Positions 9,648 to 19,882 of a DNA stretch of 64,000 bases are shown here, in pieces. The notes beneath the pieces were generated by a model. The model made no database searches, was not told where the DNA came from, and was given only the letters and a program-made list of their open reading frames with translations. This DNA comes from Nocardioides marmoriginsengisoli (lineage in GTDB: Bacteria > Actinomycetota > Actinomycetes > Propionibacteriales > Nocardioidaceae). Where the stretch lies: assembly GCF_003725695.1 (NCBI RefSeq), contig NZ_RJSE01000002.1, positions 62,001 through 126,000 of the forward strand, given 5' to 3'. The translations under genes and the position numbers were made by a program. The first letter of the stretch is position 1, and each line of letters starts with the position of its first letter.

Positions 9648-11402
9648 CTACAGGTACTGCCCGGTGTTGGCCACCGTGTCGATGGACCGGCCCGGCTCGG
9701 TGCCCTGCTTGCCGGTGATCAGCGTGCGGATGAAGACGATCCGCTCGCCCTTCTTGCCGGAGATCCGGGCCCAGTCGTCCGGGTTGGTGGTGTTCGGCAG
9801 GTCCTCGTTCTCCTTGAACTCGTCCACGCAGGCCTGGAGCATGTGCTGCACCCGCAGACCCTTCTGGTCGTTGTCCAGGAGGTCCTTGATCGCCATCTTC
9901 TTGGCCCGGTCGACGATGTTCTGGATCATCGCGCCGGAGTTGAAGTCCTTGAAGTACAGGACCTCCTTGTCGCCGTTGGCGTAGGTGACCTCCAGGAACC
10001 TGTTCTCGTCGGTCTCGGTGTACATCCGCTCGACGGTGGCGGTGATCATGCCGGCCACCGTGGCGTTCCGGTCTCCCCCGAACTCGGCGAGGTCGTCGGC
10101 GTGCAGCGGCAGGTCGGGCAGCAGGTACTTGGAGAAGATGTCCCGTGCGGACTCGGCGTCCGGGCGCTCGATCTTGATCTTCACGTCCAGCCGGCCCGGC
10201 CGCAGGATCGCCGGGTCGATCATGTCCTCGCGGTTGGAGGCACCGATCACCAGCACGTTCTCCAGCAGCTCGACGCCGTCGATCTCGGAGAGCAGCTGCG
10301 GCACGATCGTGTTCTCGACGTCGGACGAGACGCCGGAGCCGCGGGTGCGGAACAACGAGTCCATCTCGTCGAAGAAGACGATGACCGGCGTGCCCTCGCT
10401 GGCCTTCTCGCGGGCACGCTGGAAGACCAGCCGGATGTGCCGCTCGGTCTCGCCCACGTACTTGTTGAGCAGCTCGGGGCCCTTGATATTCAGGAAGTAG
10501 GACTTCCCCTCCTGGCCGGTCTTGGCAGCGACCTTCTTGGCCAGGCTGTTCGCGACGGCCTTGGCGATCAGGGTCTTGCCGCAGCCCGGAGGGCCGTAGA
10601 GCAGCACGCCCTTGGGCGGCTTCAGCTGGTGCTCCTTGAAGAGCTCCGGGTGCAGGTACGGCAGCTCGACGGCATCCCGGATCTGGTCGATCTGGCCGCC
10701 GAGGCCGCCGATGTCGTTGTAGTCGATGTCCGGGACCTCTTCGAGGACGAGCTCCTCGACCTCGGACTTCGGGACCTTCTCGTAGACGTAGCCGGAGCGC
10801 CCGTCGAGCAGCAGCGAGTCCCCCGCGCGCAGCTTGTCGTGGCGCAGCGGCTCGGCCAGCCGCACCACCCGCTCCTCGTCGGCGTTCGCGATGATCAGCG
10901 CGCGCTCGCCGTCGGCCAGCAGCTCCTTGAACATCACCACCTCGCCGATCTCCTCGAACCGGAGGGCGGCGACGACGTTGAGCGCCTCGTTGAGCATCAC
11001 CTCCTGGCCCTTGGTGAGCTCGTCCAGGTCGACCGCCGGGCTGACGGTCACCCGCAGCTTGCGGCCACCGGTGAAGACGTCCACGGAGTCGTCGTCGTTG
11101 CGCGCCAGGAAGGTGCCGAAGCCGGTCGGCGGCTGAGCCAGCCGGTCGACCTCCTCCTTGAGGGTCAGGATCTGGTCGCGGGCCTCGCGCAGCGTGCTCG
11201 CCAGGCGCTCGTTCTGGGCGGTGACGGCCGCCAGCGACCGCTGGGTGTCGACGAGTCGCTGGTCCAGCTGGCGGGTGCCCTCCAGCGAGTCCTGGGGTGC
11301 GTCCGCAAGACGGCGTCGGAGCTCGCCGACCTCGGCCTCCAGGTAGGAGACCTGGCTGAGCAGCTGGGCCTTGTCCTGGCCTTCAGAGCCGTGGCTTGTC
11401 AT
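9648..11402 (-). CDS. mpa: Proteasome-associated AAA ATPase (Mpa/ARC)
   Basis: Hexameric unfoldase that recognises Pup and threads substrates into the 20S core. In order: N-terminal coiled coil (about 15-90) that binds Pup, OB-fold interdomain (about 95-225), AAA domain with Walker A GPPGCGKT (270-277), Walker [10 protein letters not shown] (Asp345/Glu346), and C-terminal GQYL, the tail that docks into the alpha ring. Length 584 is typical. GGAGGT lies 8 bp before the ATG, with TAGGGT upstream at 11440-11445, so this gene has a leader. It is separated from dop by two unrelated genes. Confidence 0.97.
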   Translation of the reverse strand: MTSHGSEGQDKAQLLSQVSYLEAEVGELRRRLADAPQDSLEGTRQLDQRLVDTQRSLAAVTAQNERLASTLREARDQILTLKEEVDRLAQPPTGFGTFLARNDDDSVDVFTGGRKLRVTVSPAVDLDELTKGQEVMLNEALNVVAALRFEEIGEVVMFKELLADGERALIIANADEERVVRLAEPLRHDKLRAGDSLLLDGRSGYVYEKVPKSEVEELVLEEVPDIDYNDIGGLGGQIDQIRDAVELPYLHPELFKEHQLKPPKGVLLYGPPGCGKTLIAKAVANSLAKKVAAKTGQEGKSYFLNIKGPELLNKYVGETERHIRLVFQRAREKASEGTPVIVFFDEMDSLFRTRGSGVSSDVENTIVPQLLSEIDGVELLENVLVIGASNREDMIDPAILRPGRLDVKIKIERPDAESARDIFSKYLLPDLPLHADDLAEFGGDRNATVAGMITATVERMYTETDENRFLEVTYANGDKEVLYFKDFNSGAMIQNIVDRAKKMAIKDLLDNDQKGLRVQHMLQACVDEFKENEDLPNTTNPDDWARISGKKGERIVFIRTLITGKQGTEPGRSIDTVANTGQYL

Positions 11403-11439
11403 CGGACCTCACCTCCGTCAAGAGAGTTCGTCACTTTCG

Positions 11440-11445
11440 ACCCTA
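11440..11445 (-). promoter_or_regulatory. Putative -10 element of mpa
   Basis: TAGGGT about 38 bp before the mpa ATG, followed by a short leader containing GGAGGTGAGG. Unlike most promoters here, this one would produce a leadered mRNA. Confidence 0.4.
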
Positions 11446-11506
11446 CCCGCGAGGGCGACTACTTTCCCTAGAGATTCGTCACGTGTTGGCCACGCTGTAG
11501 GAGAAA

Positions 11507-12448
11507 TCAGTCCGAGGTTGCCTCGGGCTGCTCCTCCAGCACGTCCGCCGGCCGCGGCCCGGAGTAGTCCTCGCCGTACGCGCCCGGCGCCGGACGGCGC
11601 TTCTTGCGAGGTGCGAGGTTGCCCGGGGCCATCCGCCGCGCGGTCACCAGGAACCCGGTGTGGCCGTTCATCTTGTGGCTCGGCCGGATCGCCAGGCCCT
11701 CGACGTGCCACTCGCGGACCAGGGTCTCCCAGGGCTGCGGCTCGGTGAACTCGCCGTGCGCCCGCAGCGTCTCGACGACCTTGCCCAGCTGGGTGGTGGT
11801 GGCGACGTACGCGACCACGACTCCCCCGGGTACCAGGGCCTCGGCCACCGCGTCGATGCACTCCCACGGCGCCAGCATGTCCAGGACCACCCGGTCGACC
11901 GTGCCGGACGCCTCCACCCCGGCCAGCTCCTCGACCAGGTCGCCGACGGTCAGCTCCCAGGCCGGGTGGTCGCCGCCGAAGAACTGGGTGACGTTCTTGC
12001 GGGCGACGTCGGCGAACTCCTCGCGGCGCTCGAACGACGACACCCGGCCGGTGGGCCCGACGGCCCGGAGCAGGGAGCAGGTCAGCGCCCCGGAGCCGAC
12101 GCCGGCCTCGACCACGCGTGCGCCCGGGAAGATGTCGGCCATCGCGACGATCTGGGCGGCGTCCTTGGGGTAGACGACCGCGGCACCACGGGGCATCGAG
12201 ACCACGAACTCGTTGAGCAGCGGGCGAAAGACCAGGTACTCGCCGCCCGAGGTCGACGTCACCGTGAACCCCTCCTCGCGGCCGATCAGCTCGTCGTGCT
12301 CGATACCGCCGCGGTTGGTGTGGAACGACTTGCCCGCCTCGAGGCAGATGTTGTGCCGGCGGCCCTTCCCGTCGACCATCCGTACCCATTCGCCGACCTT
12401 GAGCGGCCCGCGGCTGACGCCCGACCAGGCATCTTCTCGTTCTGTCAT
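11507..12448 (-). CDS. trmI: tRNA (adenine-58-N1)-methyltransferase TrmI
   Basis: Methylates A58 in the tRNA T-loop using SAM. The 313-residue protein has an N-terminal beta domain with KVGEWVRMVDGKGRRHN and a Rossmann domain whose SAM loop reads VVEAGVGSGALTCSLLRAVG (about 110-130). The LVPGGVVVAYVATTTQ strand is also typical. Its start overlaps the stop of the site-2 protease gene by four bases (ATGA), and it lies just upstream of mpa, as in mycobacteria. Confidence 0.93.
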   Translation of the reverse strand: MTEREDAWSGVSRGPLKVGEWVRMVDGKGRRHNICLEAGKSFHTNRGGIEHDELIGREEGFTVTSTSGGEYLVFRPLLNEFVVSMPRGAAVVYPKDAAQIVAMADIFPGARVVEAGVGSGALTCSLLRAVGPTGRVSSFERREEFADVARKNVTQFFGGDHPAWELTVGDLVEELAGVEASGTVDRVVLDMLAPWECIDAVAEALVPGGVVVAYVATTTQLGKVVETLRAHGEFTEPQPWETLVREWHVEGLAIRPSHKMNGHTGFLVTARRMAPGNLAPRKKRRPAPGAYGEDYSGPRPADVLEEQPEATSD

Positions 12449-13590
12449 CGTCCTGCTCCTGCTTCGAATGCTTCGTCGACGTCTGCGGTAACCAGCAGAC
12501 CGTAGAGGGAACCGTCCGGCTCGACCAACACGTACTCCGCGGCGGGGGTGCGCGACATCGCCCGGATCAGGTCCTCACCGCCCAGGTCGGCCGGCAGCAC
12601 CAGGCCGTCGGTGAGGGTCCGCGCGACCGAGCTGACCGGTACCCAGGGGCGTCGGTCCTCCGGGAGCGCCAGCAGCGCCGCCTCGTTGACGATGCTCACG
12701 AGCGCCCCGCTGCCGGCCTGCGCGACGATGCCGCCGGCCGCGGCCTCCTGGGCCCGGCGTACCGCTTCGGAGACCGACAGGTCGTCCGGTACGGCGACCG
12801 CCCGCCGAGCCAGCCGGCGAGCCTGGAGCGAGGGCAGCCGGATCCGTAGCCGGGCGTTCATCATCGAGGCGGTCGCGCCCGTCCAGAGGAATGCGGCGAT
12901 CATGAAGGCGAACAGGTAGCTGTAGGTGCTCTGCTCGACACCGGTGATGCGCTCCGCGACGAACGGCCAGAGCAGCGCCAGCAGGCCGACGACCCGGCCG
13001 CCCCAGGCCGCCACGATGGTGCCGCGGTGCATGTTCCCGCTGACCTGCCAGACCGCGGACTTCAGCACCCGCCCGCCGTCGAGCGGCAGCCCCGGCACGA
13101 GGTTGAGCACCCCGATCACCAGGTTCGCCCCGGCGATCCCCTCCAGTGCCAGCCGGGTCAGTCCGCTCGGGTCGAGGAACAGCAGCCCCAGCGCAGCCAG
13201 GCCGACGGCGAACGAGGTCAGCGGACCGACGACGGCGATCTTGAACTCCTCGGCCGCCGTCCGGGACTCGCCCTCGATCTCCGTCGAACCGCCGAGGAAG
13301 TGCAGGCTGATCGACCGGACCCGCAGTCCAACTCGCTGGGCGACGACCGCGTGCGACATCTCGTGCAGCAGGATCGAGGAGTAGAGCAGCCCCGCGAAGA
13401 CGAAGCCGGCGACGTACTTCCAGGCGCCGAGCCCGGGCTGCACGTGCTCCACCCGCGGTTCCAGGAGGATCGCGATCACCACCGCGATCACCACCCAGGA
13501 GGCCCGGACGTAGACCGCGACGCCCGCCACCCGCCCGATCCGGATGCTTCCCGGCGGGGTGCGCAGCGGCTGCGGATCGGGAGGGCTCAC
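12445..13590 (-). CDS. Site-2 protease family membrane metalloprotease with CBS region
   Basis: Polytopic membrane zinc protease of 381 residues. HEMSH (about residue 79) supplies two zinc ligands and the catalytic Glu, and NLVPGLPLDGGRVL supplies the third ligand, the S2P signature. The C-terminal part after about 250 resembles a degenerate CBS pair. Members cleave transmembrane substrates in regulated intramembrane proteolysis; the substrate is unknown. Start GTG 13590 follows TAGTCT by 6 bp. It is translationally coupled to trmI by an ATGA overlap. Confidence 0.9.
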   Translation of the reverse strand: MSPPDPQPLRTPPGSIRIGRVAGVAVYVRASWVVIAVVIAILLEPRVEHVQPGLGAWKYVAGFVFAGLLYSSILLHEMSHAVVAQRVGLRVRSISLHFLGGSTEIEGESRTAAEEFKIAVVGPLTSFAVGLAALGLLFLDPSGLTRLALEGIAGANLVIGVLNLVPGLPLDGGRVLKSAVWQVSGNMHRGTIVAAWGGRVVGLLALLWPFVAERITGVEQSTYSYLFAFMIAAFLWTGATASMMNARLRIRLPSLQARRLARRAVAVPDDLSVSEAVRRAQEAAAGGIVAQAGSGALVSIVNEAALLALPEDRRPWVPVSSVARTLTDGLVLPADLGGEDLIRAMSRTPAAEYVLVEPDGSLYGLLVTADVDEAFEAGAGR

Positions 13591-13596
13591 GCAGAA

Positions 13597-13638
13597 AGAC
13601 TAGGGCGTCGCGGAAGTGTCCCCGCCGCGACCTAGGGT
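13597..13638. promoter_or_regulatory. Divergent leaderless promoters of site-2 protease and RecB-like genes
   Basis: On the minus strand TAGTCT (13597-13602) lies 6 bp before GTG 13590. On the plus strand TAGGGT (13633-13638) lies 6 bp before ATG 13645. The two -10 hexamers are only about 30 bp apart, so the two polymerases would compete. Confidence 0.55.
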
Positions 13639-13644
13639 CGACTC

Positions 13645-14607
13645 ATGACCGATCCGGCAGAACAGACGGTGGAGGGCACCCGCGTCGACGGCGTCCACGT
13701 CCTCGGGGCCATCTCGCCGAGCCGTGCCGGTGAATTCAAGTCCTGCCCGCTGATGTACCGGTACCGGACCATCGACAAGCTCCCCGAGGCGCCCTCGTCC
13801 GCCGCTGTCCGCGGCTCGCTGGTGCACCAGGTGCTCGAGGACCTCTTCGACCTGCCCGCCGCCGAGCGGACTCCGGAGCGCGCCGAGGAGCTGGTTCCCC
13901 GGGCTTGGGAGAAGCTTCAGGCCGCACGGCCGGAGGCCGCCGAGCTCCTGGCCCAGCTGGATCAGGACGAGGAGGACTGGCTGGCCGCCTGCCGACCGCT
14001 GCTGGCGACCTACTTCGACCTGGAGGACCCCCGGCGACTGGAACCGGCCGAGCGCGAGCTGTACGTCGAGGCGCTGCTCGACTCGAAGTTGCTGCTGCGC
14101 GGTGTGGTCGACCGGATCGACATCGCCCCCGACGGGGCGATCCGGGTGGTGGACTACAAGACCAGCTCCAGCCCCGGGGAGGCGTACGAGGCAACGGCGC
14201 TCTTCCAGATGCGGTTCTACGCCCTGGTGCTCTGGCGCACCCGCGGGGTGATCCCGGCCATGCTCCGCCTGGTCTACCTGGGCAACTCCGAGATCCTCAG
14301 CTACGTCCCGGACGAGCAGGACCTGCTGGCCACCCAGCGCCAGGTGGAAGCGCTCTGGGACGCGATTCGCGAGGCGCGGCGTACCGGAGAGTGGTTGCCG
14401 CGCCGGAGCCCGATGTGCGGCTGGTGCAGCTACAAGCAGCACTGCTCGGAGTTCGGCGGCGAGATCCTCCCGCTACCCGAGCAGCAGCCGGCCGAGTCCG
14501 TCGACGTCCAGCCCGGCCAGGGTGTCGACGAAGACGCGGCGGTCACCCTCGAGGACCGGGACGTGGTTCGGCACCACCAGGACGGTGCAGCCAGCAGCCT
14601 CGGCTGA
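13645..14607 (+). CDS. RecB-like PD-(D/E)XK nuclease
   Basis: Single-domain nuclease of the RecB/Cas4 type, 320 residues. It has LSPSRAGEFKSCPLMYRYR-like N-terminus, GSLVHQVLEDLF (conserved His), RGVVDRIDIAPDGAIRVVDYKTS (Asp...Asp-x-Lys catalytic core, about 155-175), and CGWCSYKQHC near 255-265. Together with an upstream Cys these could bind an iron-sulfur cluster as in Cas4/AddB. Orthologues sit beside the proteasome ATPase in mycobacteria. The last 45 codons lie antisense to the HAD gene and look unlike the family, so this tail may be a read-through extension. Confidence 0.87.
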   Translation: MTDPAEQTVEGTRVDGVHVLGAISPSRAGEFKSCPLMYRYRTIDKLPEAPSSAAVRGSLVHQVLEDLFDLPAAERTPERAEELVPRAWEKLQAARPEAAELLAQLDQDEEDWLAACRPLLATYFDLEDPRRLEPAERELYVEALLDSKLLLRGVVDRIDIAPDGAIRVVDYKTSSSPGEAYEATALFQMRFYALVLWRTRGVIPAMLRLVYLGNSEILSYVPDEQDLLATQRQVEALWDAIREARRTGEWLPRRSPMCGWCSYKQHCSEFGGEILPLPEQQPAESVDVQPGQGVDEDAAVTLEDRDVVRHHQDGAASSLG

Positions 14608-15117
14608 CTTGGCGCCGGTGTTGGAGTCCTCGATCGCGATGCACTCCCCCGGCTCGACGCCCAGCTCAGCGGCGGCCCGCAGGTAGGGCTCGGGATGGGG
14701 CTTGCCTACGGTCACCCGGTCCCCGGTCACGATCGTGCGGAAGGTGCCCTCCGGCAGGGCAGCCAGCACCGGCGCGACGAAGCGCTCGTAGGACATCGTC
14801 ACCAACCCGCACGGGACGCCGGCCGCGCCCAGCTCCGCCAGCAGCTCGACGGCACCGGGGCGCCAGGGCACGCTCTCGTTGATCCGCTCGATCACGCCGT
14901 CCAGCAGGCGTTCGACGATCACCGGCGCCGGCAGGTCGACGCTGCCGTGCTCGCGGAGGTACTCCGCGGAGACCAGCAGGTCGTTGCCGACCAGCTTCAG
15001 GGCGTGCTCCAGGCTCCAGCTGCCGCCGTACTCGGCCACCAGGGCGTACTCGACGTCCATCCAGTACGGCTCGGTGTCGACCAGGGTGCCGTCCATGTCC
15101 CAGAGGACAGCCTTCAC
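14473..15117 (-). CDS. HAD-superfamily phosphatase (beta-phosphoglucomutase-like)
   Basis: Haloacid dehalogenase-type hydrolase of 214 residues. The nucleophile motif DMDGTLVD (Asp7, Asp9) opens the protein, a helical cap follows, then Thr in VTMS, Lys in VGKPHPEPY, and the acidic IAIEDSNTGAKSA motif. Family members dephosphorylate small sugar phosphates; the substrate is not predictable. It begins 4 bp after metH on the same strand and is likely coexpressed with it. Its 3' 135 bp overlap the convergent nuclease gene. Confidence 0.9.
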   Translation of the reverse strand: MKAVLWDMDGTLVDTEPYWMDVEYALVAEYGGSWSLEHALKLVGNDLLVSAEYLREHGSVDLPAPVIVERLLDGVIERINESVPWRPGAVELLAELGAAGVPCGLVTMSYERFVAPVLAALPEGTFRTIVTGDRVTVGKPHPEPYLRAAAELGVEPGECIAIEDSNTGAKSAEAAGCTVLVVPNHVPVLEGDRRVFVDTLAGLDVDGLGRLLLG

Positions 15118-15121
15118 CGGC

Positions 15122-18100
15122 TCAGTCCTCCGGGTTGTAGGCCAGGTTCGAGCCGAGCCAGCGCTCGGCCTCCTTCAACGTCCAGCCCTTCCGGGTGGCG
15201 TAGTCGGCGACCTGGTCCTGGGCCAGTCGGCCCACCACGAAGTACTGCGACTGCGGGTGCGAGTAGTACCAGCCGCTGACGGCCGCGCCGGGCCACATCG
15301 CCATCGAGTCGGTGAGCTCGATGCCGGTGTTCGCCTGCACGTCCAGCAGCTCCCACAGGGTCTGCTTCTCGGTGTGCTCGGGACAGGCCGGGTAGCCGGG
15401 AGCCGGGCGGATCCCGACGTACCGCTCCCCGATCAGCGCCTCGTTGTCCAGCTCCTCGTCGGGCTGGTAGCCCCAGAACTCCTTGCGGACCCGCTCGTGC
15501 ATCCGCTCGGCGAACGCCTCGGCGAGACGGTCGGCGATCGACTCGAGCAGGATCGCGCTGTAGTCGTCCAGCGCGGCCTTGAACTCCACGATCTTGTCCT
15601 GGCTGCCGAGTCCGGCGGTGACCGCGAACGCTCCGACGTGGTCGGCCAGCCCGGTCTCCTTGGGCGCGATGAAGTCACCCAGCGAGCGGTTCGGGACGCC
15701 GTCGCGGTGCTCGCCCTGCTGGCGCAGGTTGCGCAGCGTCTGCAGCACCGTCGTCCTGGACTCGTCGGTGTAGACCTCGATGTCGTCGCCGACTGCGCTC
15801 GCCGGGAAGAACCCGATCACGCCGTTGGCGGTCAGCCACTTCTCCTTGATCAGCTTGTCGAGCATGTCCTGGGCGTCGTCGTACAGCTTGCGCGCGGCGT
15901 CGCCGGAGACCGGGTTGTTGAGGATGTCGGGGAACTTGCCCTTCATCTCCCAGGCGTTGAAGAACGGCTGCCAGTCGATGTACTCGCGCAGCTCGGCCAG
16001 GTCGTAGTCGGTGAAGACCCGGACGCCGTCCTGGTTCGGCACCGGCGGGACGTAGCCCTCCCAGTCGATCGGCGTGCGGTTCGCGCGCGCCTTCTCCAGG
16101 GTCAGCGTCGGCCGCTCGTTCTTCTGGGCGTGCCGCTCGCGCAGGTTGGCGTAGTCGGCCTCGGTGGCCTCCAGCAGCGCCGGTCGCTGGGCGTCGGAGA
16201 GCAGCGCCGCGGCCACCGGGACCGAGCGGGAGGCGTCCTTGACCCAGATCACCGGACCGTTGCGGCGCGGCGAGACCTTCACCGCGGTGTGCGCCCGCGA
16301 CGTGGTCGCCCCGCCGATCAGCAGCGGGATCTCGAGTCCCTGGCGCTCCATCTCGACGGCGAAGTTCACCATCTCGTCGAGCGACGGCGTGATCAGGCCG
16401 GAGAGCCCGATCATGTCGGCGCCGACCTCGACGGCCTTGTCGATGATCTTCTGGGCAGGCACCATCACTCCGAGGTCGATGACCTCGTAGTTGTTGCACT
16501 GCAGCACGACCCCGACGATGTTCTTGCCGATGTCGTGCACGTCACCCTTCACGGTCGCCATCACGATGGTGCCGTTGTTGGTCGCGGCGTCCCCGGGCTT
16601 CTTCTCGGCCTCGATGAACGGCAGCAGGTAGGCGACGGCCTTCTTCATCACCCGGGCCGACTTCACCACCTGGGGCAGGAACATCTTGCCGGCACCGAAC
16701 AGGTCGCCGACGACGTTCATGCCGTCCATCAGCGGGCCCTCGATGACCTCGATCGGACGACCGCCGGCAGCGGCGATCTCGGCCCGCAGCTCCTCGGTGT
16801 CGGTCTCGACGTCCGCGTCCAGACCCTTGACCAGGGCGTGCGTGATCCGTTCGCGGACCGGGAGGCTGCGCCACTCGGCGGCGACCGGGTCGACCTCTTC
16901 GCCCTTGAGGTTGAACCGCTCGGCGATCTCCAGCAGCCGCTCGGCGGCATCCGGGCGCCGGTTGAGGACCACGTCCTCGATCCGGTCCCGCAGCTCCGGG
17001 TCGATCTCGTCGTACACGACCAGTGCGCCCGCGTTGACGATGCCCATGTCCAGGCCGGCCTTGATGGCGTGGAAGAGGAACACCGCGTGGATGGCCTCGC
17101 GGACCGGGTTGTTGCCCCGGAACGAGAACGACACGTTCGAGATGCCTCCGGAGATGTGCACCCCGGGCAGGTTCTCCTTGATCCAGGCGCAGGCCTCGAT
17201 GAAGTCGATCCCGTACGTCGCGTGCTCCTCGATGCCGGTGGCCAGCGCGAAGCAGTTCGGGTCGAAGATGATGTCCTCGGGCGGGAAGCCGACCTCCTCG
17301 GTGAGGATCCGGTAGGCGCGGCCGCAGATCTCCTTGCGGCGCTCCAGGTTGTCCGCCTGCCCCTCCTCGTCGAAGGCCATCACGACCACGGCGGCACCGT
17401 ACTTGCGGCACAACCGGGCCTCGCGGACGAACTTCTCCTCGCCCTCCTTCATCGAGATCGAGTTCACGATCGGCTTGCCCTGGACGTTCTTCAGGCCGGC
17501 CTCGATGACCTCCCACTTGGAGGAGTCGATCATCACCGGGACGCGACTGATGTCCGGCTCGGCGGCGATCAGCTTGGTGAACCGGTCCATCGCGGCGATG
17601 CCGTCGATCATGCCCTCGTCCATGTTGATGTCGATGACCTGGGCACCGACCTCGACCTGCTGCAGGGCGACCGAGAGCGCGGTGTCGTAGTCCTCGGCCT
17701 TGATCAGGTTGCGGAACCGCGCCGAGCCGGTGATGTTGGTGCGCTCGCCGATGTTCACGAAGAGCGAGCCCTCGGTGATGTTCAGCGGCTCCAGGCCGGA
17801 GAGCCGGGTCGCGGTCTCGATGGTCGGCACCACCCGGTGCGGCTTGCCCTCGACGACCTTCGCGATCGCGGCGATGTGCTCGGGCGTCGTCCCGCAGCAG
17901 CCGCCGACCAGGTTGACCAGGCCGGCGTCGGCGAACTCGGCGATGTACGCCGCCTGCGCGTCCGGGGACTCGTCGTACTCGCCGAACGCGTTCGGCAGGC
18001 CCGCGTTCGGGTACGCCGACACGAACGTCTCGGAGATCCGACCCATCTCGGCGAGGTACGGCCTCATCTCCGGTGCGCCCAGCGCGCAGTTCAGGCCGAC

Positions 18101-18847
18101 GGCGATCGGCTTCGCGTGCCGCATCGCGTTCCAGAAGGCCTCGGTGGTCTGACCCGACAACGTGCGCCCGGACGCGTCGGTGATGGTGCCGGAGATGATC
18201 ACCGGCCACCGCCGGCCGCGCTCCTCGAAGAGCGTCTCGACGGCGAAGATCGCCGCCTTGGCGTTCAGCGAGTCGAAGATCGTCTCGATCAGCAGGATGT
18301 CCGAACCGCCGTCGACCAGCCCGTTGGCCGCCTCGAGGTACGCCGCCACCAGCTGGTCGTAGGAGATGTTGCGGGCACCGGGGTCGTTGACGTCCGGGGA
18401 GATCGTGGCGGTCCGGGTGGTCGGCCCGATCGCGCCGGCGACGTAGCGCGGGCGCTCCGGGGTCGAGAAGGCGTCACAGGCCTCCCGCGCCAGCCGGGCC
18501 GACTCGTAGTTGAGCTCGAAGCAGAGCTCCTGCATGTCGTAGTCGCCCATCGAGACCGTGTTCGCGCTGAACGTGTTGGTCTCGATGATGTCGGCGCCCG
18601 CCTCGAGGTACTCGCGGTGGATGTCGCTGATGATCTGGGGCTGGGTCAGCGTGAGCAGCTCGTTGTTGCCCTGCACGTCGCTGGGCCAGTCCTTGAAGCG
18701 CTCCCCTCGGTAGCCGGCCTCGTCGGGCCGGTCCCGCTGGATCGCCGTCCCCATCGCCCCGTCGATGACCATGATCCGCTCCCCCAGCGCACGGGCGAGC
18801 TCGTCGGTGCAGTCAGGGCGGAGGTTCGGCTCCCAAGCGGCGTTCAC
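15122..18847 (-). CDS. metH: Cobalamin-dependent methionine synthase
   Basis: Transfers a methyl group from methyltetrahydrofolate via cobalamin to homocysteine. The 1241-residue protein has all modules in order: homocysteine-binding domain (about 15-330, zinc Cys in GLNCALG and GGCCGTTP), pterin-binding domain (about 350-630), cobalamin cap and binding domains (about 660-880, DVHDIG ligand His near 770), and the SAM-binding activation domain to the end ([12 protein letters not shown]). The GTG start is preceded by GGAAGGAA, which pairs in a leader hairpin. Expression appears controlled by an SAH riboswitch. Confidence 0.97.
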   Translation of the reverse strand: MNAAWEPNLRPDCTDELARALGERIMVIDGAMGTAIQRDRPDEAGYRGERFKDWPSDVQGNNELLTLTQPQIISDIHREYLEAGADIIETNTFSANTVSMGDYDMQELCFELNYESARLAREACDAFSTPERPRYVAGAIGPTTRTATISPDVNDPGARNISYDQLVAAYLEAANGLVDGGSDILLIETIFDSLNAKAAIFAVETLFEERGRRWPVIISGTITDASGRTLSGQTTEAFWNAMRHAKPIAVGLNCALGAPEMRPYLAEMGRISETFVSAYPNAGLPNAFGEYDESPDAQAAYIAEFADAGLVNLVGGCCGTTPEHIAAIAKVVEGKPHRVVPTIETATRLSGLEPLNITEGSLFVNIGERTNITGSARFRNLIKAEDYDTALSVALQQVEVGAQVIDINMDEGMIDGIAAMDRFTKLIAAEPDISRVPVMIDSSKWEVIEAGLKNVQGKPIVNSISMKEGEEKFVREARLCRKYGAAVVVMAFDEEGQADNLERRKEICGRAYRILTEEVGFPPEDIIFDPNCFALATGIEEHATYGIDFIEACAWIKENLPGVHISGGISNVSFSFRGNNPVREAIHAVFLFHAIKAGLDMGIVNAGALVVYDEIDPELRDRIEDVVLNRRPDAAERLLEIAERFNLKGEEVDPVAAEWRSLPVRERITHALVKGLDADVETDTEELRAEIAAAGGRPIEVIEGPLMDGMNVVGDLFGAGKMFLPQVVKSARVMKKAVAYLLPFIEAEKKPGDAATNNGTIVMATVKGDVHDIGKNIVGVVLQCNNYEVIDLGVMVPAQKIIDKAVEVGADMIGLSGLITPSLDEMVNFAVEMERQGLEIPLLIGGATTSRAHTAVKVSPRRNGPVIWVKDASRSVPVAAALLSDAQRPALLEATEADYANLRERHAQKNERPTLTLEKARANRTPIDWEGYVPPVPNQDGVRVFTDYDLAELREYIDWQPFFNAWEMKGKFPDILNNPVSGDAARKLYDDAQDMLDKLIKEKWLTANGVIGFFPASAVGDDIEVYTDESRTTVLQTLRNLRQQGEHRDGVPNRSLGDFIAPKETGLADHVGAFAVTAGLGSQDKIVEFKAALDDYSAILLESIADRLAEAFAERMHERVRKEFWGYQPDEELDNEALIGERYVGIRPAPGYPACPEHTEKQTLWELLDVQANTGIELTDSMAMWPGAAVSGWYYSHPQSQYFVVGRLAQDQVADYATRKGWTLKEAERWLGSNLAYNPED

Positions 18848-18852
18848 GTGCG

Positions 18853-18953
18853 TTCCTTCCGTAGCGGAAGGCGTCCTTAGCTCTGCCGAGCGTGGGGGAA
18901 CTGAACCTCAGACCGGCAGTCCCTTGCAACGCCTCTCGACGGCGACAAGTCTA
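18853..18953 (-). promoter_or_regulatory. SAH riboswitch, promoter and SD-sequestering hairpin of metH
   Basis: Read on the minus strand: TAGACT (18953-18948) is a -10 element. Seven bases later the aptamer begins: GTCGAG (18940-18935) pairs with CTCGGC (18890-18885) as P1. AGGCGTT (18934-18928) pairs with GACGCCT (18875-18869) as a pseudoknot. GCAAG follows, then P2 GGGACTG with CAGTTCCC, and CCCACGCTCG matches the conserved CCCAGGCUCG of SAH riboswitches. Downstream, CCTTCCG and CGGAAGG form a 7-bp hairpin that covers the Shine-Dalgarno. Three hairpin bases are shared with the pseudoknot, so SAH binding should free the ribosome site. Class assignment is by eye. Confidence 0.75.
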
Positions 18954-19009
18954 CGGGGTCCGCGCGAACTCCTGTCGGACATTTCACCAGAACGGACAAC
19001 GGTCGTGGC

Positions 19010-19015
19010 TAGGCT
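19010..19015 (+). promoter_or_regulatory. -10 element of PAC2 gene (leaderless)
   Basis: TAGGCT followed by 6 bp and GTG, without a Shine-Dalgarno; divergent from the metH leader. Confidence 0.5.
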
Positions 19016-19021
19016 GGACGC

Positions 19022-19882
19022 GTGATCGAAATCGATGTGGTTCGCCCGTTGGTCAACCCCGTCATGATCAGCGCCTTCGAGGGCTGGAACGACGCGGCCG
19101 GCGCGGCGACCGGCGTCATCGACCACCTGATCGAGGTCTGGGACGCCCAGCTGGTCGCGGCGATCGACCCGGAGGACTACTACGACTTCCAGGTGAACCG
19201 GCCCGTCGTCGGCACCAACGACGAGGGCATGCGCCGGATCACCTGGCCGACCACCCAGATCTACGTCGCCCGCCCGCCGGGGTCGCACCGCGACGTGGTG
19301 CTGCTGCGCGGCATCGAGCCGAACATGCGCTGGCGCGGATTCTGCGGCGAACTGCTGGCCGCGGCCGACGACCTCGAGGTAGCCCAGGTCGTGACCCTGG
19401 GCGCGCTCCTCGCCGAGACGCCGCACACCCGGCCGATCCCGGTGACCGGGACCGCGACCGAGCTCGACCTGGACGACCGGATCAAGCTGGAGCCCTCGAC
19501 CTACGAGGGTCCGACCGGCATCGTCGGCGTCCTCCAGGACGCTTGCGCCCGGTTGGACATCCCGGCGGTCTCGTTCTGGGCGGCGGTCCCGCACTACCTA
19601 CCGCAGGCACCCTGCCCGAAAGGCACCCTCGCGCTGCTCGCCCAGGTCGAGGACCTGCTGGAGATCGCGGTCCCGCTCGGCGACCTGCCCGAGGAGAGCC
19701 GCGCCTGGGAACGCGGTGTCGCCGAGCTCGCCGAGGAGGACGAGGACGTCGCCGAGTACGTCCGCAGCCTGGAGGAGTCCAAGGACACCGCGGATCTCCC
19801 CGAGGCCAGCGGCGAGGCGATCGCCGCCGAGTTCGAGCGGTACCTGAAGCGCCGCGAGAACCCGGGAGACAGTCCCGTCTAG
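19022..19882 (+). CDS. PAC2-family protein
   Basis: Member of the PAC2 (proteasome assembly chaperone 2) superfamily, 286 residues. The signature is the N-terminal [19 protein letters not shown] and the [20 protein letters not shown] segment, with RWRGFCGEL between them. Actinobacterial PAC2 proteins are conserved near proteasome and mycothiol genes, but a role in assembling the bacterial 20S particle has not been established as far as I know. The C-terminus is strongly acidic and probably helical. Its TAG stop shares the CTAG tetranucleotide with the convergent mshC stop. Confidence 0.88.
   Translation: MIEIDVVRPLVNPVMISAFEGWNDAAGAATGVIDHLIEVWDAQLVAAIDPEDYYDFQVNRPVVGTNDEGMRRITWPTTQIYVARPPGSHRDVVLLRGIEPNMRWRGFCGELLAAADDLEVAQVVTLGALLAETPHTRPIPVTGTATELDLDDRIKLEPSTYEGPTGIVGVLQDACARLDIPAVSFWAAVPHYLPQAPCPKGTLALLAQVEDLLEIAVPLGDLPEESRAWERGVAELAEEDEDVAEYVRSLEESKDTADLPEASGEAIAAEFERYLKRRENPGDSPV

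Noticed and set aside
14879-18880. A 1333-codon plus-strand open frame over metH
   Set aside because: It is the antisense shadow of a complete MetH in GC-rich sequence; its product is low-complexity and matches no family. The same holds for long plus-strand frames over pafA-prcA (1144-3303) and dop (4335-7565).
18841-19021. Cobalamin or SAM-IV riboswitch upstream of metH
   Set aside because: No B12 box or SAM-IV core is present; the SAH layout fits much better.
19879-19882. CTAG shared as stop codon by convergent genes, also at 49948-49951
   Set aside because: TAG read on both strands of CTAG is an economical overlap and needs no special explanation.
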